Below are positions 55,723-64,000 of a DNA stretch of 64,000 nt, one piece after another. The notes under the pieces are model-generated. The model was given only the letters and a program-made list of their open reading frames with translations. It was not told the origin of the DNA and searched no databases. The position numbers were made by a program, and so were the translations under genes. The stretch comes from Thereva unica (lineage: Eukaryota; Arthropoda; Insecta; Diptera; Therevidae). The stretch's first letter is position 1; every line of letters begins with the position of its first letter. The stretch lies in NCBI GenBank assembly GCA_949987705.1, contig OX465283.1, positions 78,005,720 to 78,069,719 of the forward strand, in the 5' to 3' direction.

Positions 55723-57228
55723 AATTACTTCTGCGCCGCCCTGAATGGTTCACTTGCACAGGAACTTCAGGAAATTAGCAGCAATGCACTGCCAATAAGA
55801 ATTACCACCCGGGCCCCATCCAAGACGGAAATAGTAACCGCAATCCATGCGATGGCCAATGGTAAAGCAGCTGGGAAAGATAGCATCCCTCCAGAATTGT
55901 TGAAACCCGATTCAGGCCTCATAGCAGATGCGCTACAGCCAATCCTGGAAAAAGCATGGAACACCTGTACTTTTCCGGAGAATTGGATGGAAGGTATTAT
56001 AGTCAAAATACCAAAAATGGGGGCCTAACAATATGCGACAACTGGAGAGGCATCTGTTTATTATCTACTGTGGGCAAAATTTTGTCCCATATATTACTAT
56101 CTAGGATAAGAGAGGCAGTAGACCGAACGCTTGGAAGGAAGCAGGCCGGATTCAGGAAAGGCCGCTGATGTATTGATCATATTAACCCCTTGCGAATCCT
56201 AGTGGAGCAGTCTACTGAGATCCCCTTTCGCTTGCTTTCGTTGAATATGAGAAAGCGTTTGACTCGGTTAATATGAGCTTTATATGGAAGGCACTACGGC
56301 GACGTGGACTGCCTGATAAAATAATAAAATTGATAAAAGCCCTATACAATAATTCCAAATGCAGAGTTCTCCATAATGGAAAATTATCTGACAGCTTTGA
56401 GGTGAGTTCAGGAGTACGACAAGGATACCTACTTTCGCCATTACTATTTCTTATAGTATTAAATCACATCCTTGTCGGCGCTCTAAATAGTAGAACAGGC
56501 GACACACAATGGGGTTTGCTAGACCGCCTTAAGGATCTCAACTATGCGGATGATATCTATTTGCTGGCCCACAGACACCAGGACCTCAAAAACATGTTAA
56601 AAAATTTAGCAACAGAAAGTAGTCTAGCAGGCTTAAGGCTGAATCCGAATAAAACAAAAGAAATGCGGATTAATGCAAACACCATTGAACGGACTGCGCT
56701 GAATAACCGTGATGTGGAACTGGTAGATAAATTCTATTACCTCTGTAATATTATTACCGAAAATGGCGGTGCAGAAGAAGATGCCAGTTCCAGAATTAAT
56801 AAAACACGAGTCGCATATACATGCCTGTTCGCATATGGAGATTAACGGAGATCCAATTCCAACGTTAAGGCAGTTCTTTAGCACGGTTGCGAAACTTGGA
56901 AAGTCACCCAATTCATCACAGGGCGCCTACAAGTCTTCATCAACAGATGCCTGTGACGTATCCTAAAAATCCGCTGGCAAGATAGAATTTTAGACGAATG
57001 TGGCGCCATACTACCCGAGAAAGTATAGAGAAACCAAATCAGGCGAAGGAAATATAATTAGATTGGCCATACCTTGCGGCGCGAGACCTGGTAAGATCCC
57101 GTCTAGTCGGAAGACCTAGAAGGACGTGGAGGAGAACCCTTTTAGCAGAGGCCGCAACAGATCCTGGTCAGAGCTGAGAGCTGGCGCGCAAACCACATTT
57201 ACGATGTCGAAAACTCAAAATAATTTAT

Positions 57229-57533
57229 AGGCCTCGATTCCCAGATCCGACGGCGGGGAAGTGAGTTGCGGATTTGACACTTTGCGATTCTCAAATCCGC
57301 AACCTCGAATTTCTTTTTGACATTTTCCGCGCTGTAAAAGTGTGATCCGCAACAAATTTTCTGCGGATTTGAACGAAAAATGCGCCTAAGATAATCCGAC
57401 ATCATATATGTCATTATCGCGTGAGTTTTCACTCCGAATTTTCGATTTAAACCAATCCGGGACTGCGGATTTGAGAATTGCAAAGTGTCAAATCCGCACT
57501 CACTTCCCTCCTGTCGGATCTGGGAATCGAGGC
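57229..57533. mobile_element. MITE, intact relative of the one at 55146
   Basis: Inverted ends GGCCTCGATTCCCAGATCCGA and TCGGATCTGGGAATCGAGGCC with ATA on both sides (57226-57228, 57534-57536). The interior has several TGCGGATTTGA words in both orientations. It lies right after the truncated end of the LINE copy, so its insertion may have removed or covered the LINE's 3' end. Confidence 0.8.
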
Positions 57534-57647
57534 CATAATGTTAGTAAGAGGTTCAGTTTATTAAAAATTGTAATAGTGTTATTTTAAATATTAAGGTGAC
57601 TGCAGTGTATTTTATTGCAAATAACAATAAAATTTCTGAACACAATA

Positions 57648-57763
57648 GGGGTATTCATGATCTGTGTTATTTGTGTTATTCATGTTAAACAAATGTCATT
57701 TACTATGAGTTTTATTTTCGATTTAACATGAATAACACAAATAACACAGATCATGAATACCCC
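57648..57763. repeat. 116-bp near-perfect palindrome (mini-MITE)
   Basis: The 42-base arms GGGGTATTCATGATCTGTGT... (57648-57689) and its reverse complement (57722-57763) are perfect, separated by a 32-base loop. TA is on each side (57646-57647, 57764-57765), so a Tc1/mariner-type mini-element is likely. It would form a very stable hairpin. Confidence 0.8.
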
Positions 57764-57779
57764 TAATATCTTGTAACAG

Positions 57780-58160
57780 AATTTATCTATAAATTCCACG
57801 TCTCAGCTCCTCCGCGCTTTCCCTTCAAGGGTGTTGGCATTTAGCCACATTTCTCTGGTTTTATTCGGATTTAACTTCTTTTTGTTGCTAAATTCTTTAA
57901 GATGTTTTTGAAGCCCTGGTGTCTGTGGGCCAGCAAACACATATCATCCGCGTGGTCGAGATCCTTAAGGCGGTCTAACAATCCCCATTATATGCCACCT
58001 CTTCTACTATCTTGAACGTTGACCAGGATGTTGTTACTGTAATAAATAGCAATGGTGAAAGTAGGCATCCTTGGCGTGCTCCTGAGCTCACCTTAAAGTT
58101 TGTGGAGAACTTTACATTTGGACTTGTTGTAAGGAGCTTTTATCAATTCTATTAATACTA
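57780..58160 (-). pseudogene. RTE-like LINE, copy 4 fragment
   Basis: On -, this matches the RT region of the family from KALYNNSKC-like (58140) through GVRQGCLLS-like (58085), DHADDMCLLAH-like (57945) and LNPNKT (57865) to the VELVDKFCYL region (57785). Numerous indels break the frame. It lies in opposite orientation to the nearby copy at 55037-57195. Confidence 0.7.
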
Positions 58161-61134
58161 CCTACATGGCCCCTGCTTACACTGATCCGTCATGCTTTGT
58201 AATAATCGATCTTGAACGAGATGGTTATAAGCTCCTTAAGCCCGATACGCACCTGTTGCAAACCGGGGTATAGTGTCCTTATACCGTGTCAATCGTTGAT
58301 TCTTACGAAAAAAACCGAAACCTAAATTTTTCGAATATCATCACTTCGTTCCGTTCGTTCCAGCCGGTACCATGATTGATACGGAAGTGCGATACGGTTA
58401 TCTGGTCCATGTCTGATTTCAAGGGACGTACGCACGTTATTATCAAAGATCACTAAAGTGAAGGAAGATGCAATGTGATACGCACATGCCCGTCTCCACA
58501 CTACCTCCTAAAGAGTATAGTTTCACTCCTTTTATGTGACGGGACGGAGAAACCCCGCTAAATGAGAGATCTGGTTCGTATTGTATCTTTCCGCGCATTT
58601 TGAAATGAAGCATTGCAATGTTTTTAGGAAAAAAATTAAAAAACGGGGATACGGGGCTTTAGATATTGTAAGACCTCGGAAATGTTGCCTCTATTACTTG
58701 TAAATTCACCCCAGCCACTGACTGAAGAAGGAACTTGTATATAGGGTCGCCTATAGACAATTTGCCGCCCTGTGAAAATCCGAAGACGCCGCCATTTAAG
58801 GGCAAACATTTTTTTCGCTTGCGAGTCATAGCCGCCCGTCCCCCGGAGTTATCGTAAAAAAAATCCCGAACATACCCACCCCGCAGAAAAAAACGACGAA
58901 ATTCGATAATTGTTCATTTCATTTTTTTATTATTCTCTTATTTCGTTTACATTCTATTGATTCATTTCATTTCTTCGCTTTCGATGCCAAGACTCTCTTC
59001 GACTTCTTGCTGTGCCACTGTCTTTTGCTTCGATGAAACTTCTTGCTTAGCCTTATGCTAAAATACAGCACCTTTCAAAATTATTTGTGCATAGTAAAAT
59101 CTTCCGAAAAGCGTCAGTAAAACCCAATTTTACTTCTTCATTTGAAAAAAACAATAAAATTTAAATTTCAAAATTATTTGCGCAAACGCTTTTGTGCTTA
59201 ACAAAAATTAAAGCAAAAACCATTATATATAAAATTAAAATTTTTATTTACATTGTTCCACTTGGTAAACACCTTGTGATCTGTTAATGTGATGTACGAC
59301 CCGCTCTCGCCTCAGTGACCAATTGCATCTTGAAACAGATTCAATTAATTTTCTGCATGTTTCGACATCGAATTGGCTTCAAACTTGGATAACTTGAAAT
59401 GTTCACGTAAAAGGCGCAAATAAAAAAGAAAGATCCCCAAACAAACAAAAGACAATTTCAAAGAAATTAATAGTTATTTTAATACACAATAAATTACAAC
59501 AAATACGAACACGGTACCGACAAAACTTTGGTGCGGCATGACTAAGTTTACAGGCAACAAGTAGAATAGAGCCTAAAAAGCTTTTGGCAATAAAAAAACA
59601 TAGAAAGCAAGGCGTTTAAGCTTGCTTACTATAAATAGCCGATATAAATAATGAAAATTGCTAATTACTTATCTGGGGATTACCAGCTAAACAAATAAGA
59701 GCCAGTGGATATTTGCCACAGATAGGGTTTAGATCGCAGGTTGGGGATTACCAAACTGCGCTGCGTTAGGAGTAGCACTCACTTTTTATTCAAATACCAA
59801 TTCGAGTTGAAGTTCACAGATAGGGTTTAGCTTGCAGGTTGGGGATTACCAAACTGCATTCTGTTAGGTGTATTACACTTGTGGTTTCAATTCGAATTGA
59901 AGGTAAAGACTATCAAAAGATATCATATTGTGTTATTGTTTACGTTAAGTTGATTTTTAATAAAAAGAATATAACATTTTAAAAAAACGTGTTTTTATTT
60001 CAATAAATGTGTTTCAAGCAGACGAGTTAATTTAACTGGCATTATTTACTCAATATCAGGAAACGGATATTGAACAGGAGCTGCCACAACCTACCCGCGA
60101 TATTTTTTAGTCCACCTACTCCCAACCATTACTGTCGTGACTTTGACATCGGAGCTTCGAGGAGCAACTCGCTGGAGTGTTATGCCTCCTGAAACGAATT
60201 GAATCTTTGGTGGAGCTGGGGAGGGGCTAAAGAAGGCTATGACAGGAGAATCAGGAATGTAAAGGGGGACGAAGGGAACCCGGGACCCCCTGTTTAGAAC
60301 GTCCAAGTACCCATTGGATGTAACTTTCTCAAGAAGTTTCATTTGAGGTCCGATTTCATTGAATGTCGATTTTGGATAGTTTGTTTTTTTCCTGAATTTG
60401 TCCAAAGAAAATGCTCACTCTTCTGTCCATAAAAATTTTCTGCAAAATTCACCAGTTTTGTATTGGTATCTCTGTAAACCCAAATGTTTAATTTTTAAAT
60501 ACTAAGAATTTGAATCATCGCTGCAGACGAATATATGTATACATATTCTACAAATTTATCGCTCGCCGAATTGCCGCCCAATGCAAATGCAAAATCTGCA
60601 CATATGCGTTGCGCGGCACTGCTTGTATAGCTTGAAATACGAGGTACTAAGGTGCCTGGTTAGCTATTTGGAATATATGTTCATTTCATCATAGAAACTA
60701 GGTAAATATTACATCCAACATCCAAATGATCCAGTTCTTTGAAACTAATACCAATAGCTTGGAGTCTAGATGTAAAAGGCGGATAACATACGCTGGCAAA
60801 AGCCTTAGAGATATCTTGGAAAACCAGGCGAGAAAATTAAGATCTCCATACAGTATTAACACTAATGTGAATAAAATAAATCTAAAGCGAAATAAAAAAG
60901 ATACAGTAAAAAAGCATGTTATTAGCGTAAATACTAGTGAGTTTATTTGTACCAATTCGATCGTTTAACTTCCATATCGGTTTATTATTATCTGCCTTTC
61001 TTACTAAACATATCAAACAATCAATTTCTATTTTATTGTTTTATTTTTAAACGTCTAACAAGGCTACTTCCCGAAAAAAAAAACTAATATAAATAAAATG
61101 TAACATTTAAAATTAAATTATATATATTGCTTGC
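58161..61134. other. spacer with tandem repeat and dispersed repeat
   Basis: Bases 59717-59905 hold two copies of a ~98-bp unit (CACAGATAGGGTTTAG, GCAGGTTGGGGATTACCAAACTGC). Bases 60075-60215 relate to 42985-43080. Apart from the frame at 60726-60968, no gene is seen. Confidence 0.45.
60726..60968 (+). CDS. unrecognised basic C-terminal exon candidate
   Basis: An 80-codon frame starting MIQFFETNTNSLESRCKRR, with ITYAGKSLRDILENQARKL and RNKKDTVKKHVISVNTSEF, ending at TAA. It is Lys/Arg-rich with normal-looking codon use and no transposon motifs. It is convergent with Sirt2, whose stop lies 170 bases downstream. CAG at 60732-60734 could be a splice acceptor, so it may be the last exon of a gene whose other exons are upstream. 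I do not recognise the family; chance is possible. Confidence 0.3.
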   Translation: MIQFFETNTNSLESRCKRRITYAGKSLRDILENQARKLRSPYSINTNVNKINLKRNKKDTVKKHVISVNTSEFICTNSIV

Positions 61135-61970
61135 CTATTTAGATTCTTCCTCGGCTTCTTCTGATTCTTCATCATCGCCAACGCTGTCCAGCCGGTCATG
61201 TTCTTTCTTTATCAAAGCCCTTAATTCGTCACCAAAACCAATAGCATCTGCAACCGCATATATTCCATCATCACAATCGCCGATCCAAGCAACGTCTCTT
61301 TTATTATCGGGGCAATCATAGGTTAAGCCCCTTCCCAAAAATAGCCAAGAACTAAGAATATCTTCCTTATGTCCAACCTTTTCTCTATTTATTAAAAGCC
61401 TGATGCATTTTTTGCTAGGCCTATCCACAAGCGAGGCAAACGGTTGAACTTCTAAAGAAGTTCCCATTATTATCAACAAATCACAGTCCTTGAAATCTCT
61501 GGTTGGAAATTGATAAAATTTATCGGGGAGATTTTCGCCAAAGAACACTATATCAGGCTTAACAAGCCCCTTGCATGAATCACAAGTTGGTATTACATCG
61601 CTAAATATTTTCTGCTTCATCCACTTCATGGAATATACTTTTCGGCACAGAAGGCAGTGATTTGTGTAGAATGTACCGTGTGCTTCTACCAATTTATCTT
61701 CTGGTATTCCAGCGATCCGTTCTAGCGTGTCGATATTTTGGGTATAATGCCGAACTAGAAGTCCTTTCTCGTGTAGCAAACGAACAAAATAATGACATGG
61801 CGTTGGCTTAAATGTACCCGGATATAATTCCTTAGCTAAGACAAAGAAGGGTTTCGGATTATCACGGAAGTAACTCATTTCGAAGATTGCTGTCGGGTGA
61901 GGTAAATTATATTTTTCTAGATTATGGTACAGACCAGATCCTGGAGAACGGAAATCCGGAATTCCGGCAG
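61135..61970 (-). CDS. Sirt2: Sirt2, last exon (NAD-dependent deacetylase catalytic core)
   Basis: The exon begins at 61970 after the acceptor GTATTTAG. Its first two bases complete a Ser codon ([19 protein letters not shown]), so the ATG-like triplet just upstream at 61978-61980 is intronic. It carries the NAD-binding [19 protein letters not shown]-type [14 protein letters not shown], the catalytic His in VEAHGTF, four zinc cysteines in two pairs (HCLLCRKV and PTCDSCKG), KPDIVFFGE and [13 protein letters not shown]. The acidic tail [13 protein letters not shown] precedes TAG at 61135. Residue order matches SIRT2 more closely than other sirtuins. It deacetylates cytosolic and nuclear proteins such as tubulin and histone H4. 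Confidence 0.93.
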
Positions 61971-62024
61971 CTAAATACAAAAAGTTTATATTATATATTT
62001 TAAATTATGTACTGTTTTCTTAAC

Positions 62025-62121
62025 ATGTGGAAATTCCAGCTCCCACCATTGTTATAACTTTTTTAAATCCACCGTTCTTCCAATGCTTCATTACTCCATC
62101 AAAAGTAAGATCTTCTATGAC
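62025..62121 (-). CDS. Sirt2: Sirt2, internal exon
   Basis: A 97-bp exon between the acceptor GTTTTCAG and the donor GTTAAG. It encodes [14 protein letters not shown], then the Rossmann start [12 protein letters not shown]. The last base T joins CT of the following exon to make Ser, giving the conserved GAGIST-S-AGIP. The intron to the next exon is 54 bases, typical of flies. Confidence 0.9.
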
Positions 62122-62177
62122 CTGAAAACGTTTTTTTATTAACACGTAGGAAATATATAAGAATAATAGAAAAATGC

Positions 62178-62329
62178 CTTTTCATTGCCATCGCTTTCGT
62201 CAGCAGCACTTGAATAGAATCCAAGCTTGTCCGCTAAGAATTGTCTAATAGATTCCACCGAAAATGTTTCGCTGGGTTCTCTTGAAGACGATGCGCCTTC
62301 ATTATCATCATTTTTCTTAGCCGGTTCTT
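62178..62329 (-). CDS. Sirt2: Sirt2, upstream exon (N-terminal region)
   Basis: Read after an acceptor (TTATTTCTAG), the frame encodes [15 protein letters not shown], then [19 protein letters not shown] and ADESDGNEK. It joins in phase to VIEDLTFDG. This is the variable acidic N-terminal segment preceding the sirtuin core. The 3' boundary uses GC (AAAAG|GCATTT), because no usable GT lies within the short 56-base intron, so a GC-AG intron is proposed. The first exon with the start codon was not found up to 62600 and probably lies beyond a transposon relic. Confidence 0.75.
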
Positions 62330-62330
62330 C

Positions 62331-62609
62331 TAGAAATAAACTTTAACTATAGCTCATAAAATTTGGGTGTATTATTTCTAAAATAAAAAATTATTGCAAA
62401 TTAGGTCATTTGCGGTGGTCTGGTTTTTGTCCTTATAACTAATAAAACATTTCCGAGAAACGTGGACTCATTAACGCTTCGCTCACAGGTATGTTCTTCA
62501 CGAGCTTTGTAGATTAAGGGAGACGTGGTGTGTTACCTCCCCCTTCATCGGCAAAGTTCGTGAGGAACGTTCCTGGAAGCGAACCGTTTGCCTGATCAAC
62601 AGACAAGAG
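62331..62609. other. probable Sirt2 intron sequence
   Basis: No exon with a start codon could be placed. The stretch is bordered by an exon acceptor at 62330-62331 and the LINE relic from 62610. Confidence 0.4.
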
Positions 62610-63110
62610 TAAGATTCTAATGCAGTCTAGGGTGGAAAGAAGAAGAAGACATCACAACATCACCTGGGGGGAATATAACTTCGAACGGGTAAACCAATTT
62701 AACTACCTGGGGTCCACAGTCAGCGAAGACAAAGATGAAACGATAAACGTACAAAAAAGAATAAACGGCACAAACAGAACATACTTCTGTTACTACTGAA
62801 ATGAGATCCAGAGACATCCACAGAAACACCAAAATAAGAATCTTCAAAGCCATCATACGTACACTAGATAGGTACATATGTATGTGAAGAATGGAGTATC
62901 TTCTAGAAATCAACCGACAAGATGATATACTTGAGAGGAAGGGTCTCCGTAGGATATACGACCCAATCAATGAAGACAACGCCTGGAGAATACGCTACAA
63001 TCACAAATTGTACGACGTATACAAAAAGTGTAAAGTTTCAAGACATGCCAAGCTACTGCATTTACTTTAGGCAGGTCATGTCCAAAGATTGGATGACTCA
63101 ACGATACCAA
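62610..63110 (+). pseudogene. LINE reverse transcriptase C-terminal relic, third type
   Basis: Pieces on + read NFERVNQFNYLGSTVSED, VQKRINGTNRTYF and, after frame changes, RKGLRRIYDPINEDNAWRIR and YNHKLYDVY. The FNYLGSTVSED and LRRIYGPxNENxxWRxRYNxELYELY blocks occur at the C-terminal side of several RTE/CR1-related insect LINE reverse transcriptases. Stops and shifts are common. It differs from the RTE-like family starting at 63455. Confidence 0.6.
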
Positions 63111-63454
63111 AAACAGCCCCGTATTTACTACCAGATTGCAAAAGACCAGCCCTGCCACCCTACTACGATTGTAGTATTTCTGCTACGATTTTTATGTTAC
63201 AACTTTTTACTCCGTACTATGTGATTTTAGTACATTTTTTATTCGATTTAATTCGGCGAATTAATCAACCCATCCCTTATTTTCTCACGGTAATATAAAT
63301 TATATATGCGTATAAACAGAAACAAAGTGTAACTTAATAATAAGCATTTTTATCGTGGCATATATTAGTTTGAGGTTTATGGCAAGTCTATCAGACAGCT
63401 CAATTTAATTCGAATTTCGGATCAATTTCAACTCAATTTAATTCGTGGATTATC
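63111..63454. other. short AT-rich spacer
   Basis: No gene or repeat is recognised. A TCAATTTAATTCG word repeats near 63398 and 63430. Confidence 0.4.
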
Positions 63455-64000
63455 ATAGTTCTTCTTCTTTCTTCTTTGTGCCCCTTTAATCCCTCATGGG
63501 ACATAGGGCGGAAACAGTTGCCCTCCAGCGGACTCTGTTTTGCGCGACAGCTCTCAGCTCTGACCAGGATCTCCCAGTTGTTGCGGCCTCTGCTAGTAGG
63601 GTCCTCCTCCACGTTGTTCTAGGTCTTCCAACTCGACGGGATCCTTGCGGGTTCCAGTCAAGGGCCTGTTTGGCTAGGTTTTCGTTATCGCGTCGCAAGG
63701 TGTGGCCAACCCAATTCCATTTCCTTCGCCTGATTTGGTCGTCTATCCTTTCTTGGCCGGCACGGCGCCATAGCTCTTCATTTGAAATTCTATCTGGCCA
63801 GCGGATTTTTAGGATACGACGCAGGCATCTGTTGATGAAGACTTGTAGGCGCCCTGTGATGAATTGGGTGACTTTCCATGTTTCGCAACCGTACAAAAGA
63901 ACTGCCTTAACGTTGGAGTTGAACAGCCGCAATTTGGTGTTAGTTGAGATCTCCGTTGATCTCCATATGCGGAACAGGCATGCATATGCGCCTCGTGCTT
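63455..64000 (-). mobile_element. RTE-like LINE, copy 5, 3' end (runs off the window)
   Basis: Starts with the same TTC-rich 3' tail (on +) as the copy at 4075. Visual comparison of about 520 bases with 4100-4620 shows one difference, AAAGGCC against AAGGGCC, which changes one Phe to Leu. The coding end at 63486-63932 continues open to the window edge and includes LYGCETWKVTQF, RRRKWNWVGHTLRRD and GRPRTTWRR. The copy may be complete outside the window. Confidence 0.88.

Larger units (their letters stand above)
55037..57195 (+). mobile_element. RTE-like LINE, decayed copy 3
   Basis: A + strand copy of the same family as the elements ending at 7348 and 11285. It is truncated at both ends: it starts in the middle of the ORF (TKQLSGKHSTKKHA-equivalent near 55040) and breaks off near 57195 in the basic C-terminal region. 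It is interrupted by a MITE at 55146-55722. RT motifs survive in pieces: TICDNWRGICLLSTVGKILSH cut as CDNWRGICLLS, then SGVRQGYLLSPLLF and NYADDIYLLAH. Many substitutions, a stop in the KGR*C region (56164) and frame breaks make it clearly older than the - strand copies. Confidence 0.8.

Noticed and set aside
58738..60600. hAT element bounded by GCCGCCC words near 58760 and 60575
   Set aside because: The words are not inverted relative to each other and no 8-bp duplication was found.
61971..61980. Met-Tyr-Leu start of a shortened sirtuin
   Set aside because: Those codons are in the intron; splicing gives the conserved GAGISTSAGIP sequence.
1..64000. A prokaryote-style gene cluster or defence system
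   Set aside because: Introns, LINEs, eukaryotic transposons and animal genes leave no place for one.

Overview
The window is eukaryotic and most likely from an insect, probably a higher fly. The evidence is AT-rich spacer DNA, short GT-AG introns beside very large transposon-filled ones, insect-type LINEs with APE endonuclease and reverse transcriptase, and P, hAT, PIF/Harbinger, Helitron and piggyBac-like elements. There are no operons, CRISPR arrays, plasmid functions or phage functions. Only three conserved host genes are clear. (1) A TMEM8/PGAP6-like gene on + has an exon at 15307-15446 and a last exon at 21923-24051. (2) A SAYSD1-like gene on + has its coding exon at 53110-53634. (3) Sirt2 on - has exons at 62178-62329, 62025-62121 and 61135-61970, with its first exon not found. 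Each is partial or has large gaps around it, because about 60% or more of the window is mobile DNA.

Layout. 1-1760: a TIR element with a P-superfamily element inside it that keeps a THAP remnant. 4050-11695: a TIR element with a 4-bp target duplication that has swallowed two RTE-like LINEs. 11718-13024: a hAT element with an 8-bp duplication. 15307-24051: TMEM8-like exons, with an intron holding a hAT transposase fragment, a Helitron-like fragment, a LINE relic and a TA-flanked 2.8-kb element that carries a five-unit inverted array of a ~440-bp repeat. 25276-28192: a second TA-flanked element, containing a MITE and a Harbinger element that itself contains another MITE. 28200-34150: mostly unassigned DNA with LINE relics. 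34155-37284: a transposon with ~0.7-kb inverted repeats and an XPG/FEN-like nuclease remnant (Academ-like). 37300-39370: a LINE interrupted by a Helitron. 40343-42000: a Harbinger MITE and two LINE relics. 43140-51422: two copies of a second APE-type LINE, the first split by a hAT element. 53110-53634: SAYSD1-like. 54128-54701: a foldback/MULE-like element with 10-bp duplications. 55037-58160: decayed RTE copies with nested MITEs. 61135-62329: Sirt2. 63455-64000: the 3' end of a very young RTE copy running off the window.

The three host genes have no evident joint pathway: a GPI-linked protein processing enzyme, an ER translocon quality-control factor and a cytosolic deacetylase. The main value of the window is its readable insertion history. 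Many elements have intact target duplications, and in several cases removing the insert restores a reading frame or an inverted repeat. All element boundaries were read by eye from sequence; superfamily names rest on motifs, TIRs and duplication lengths, not on database searches.
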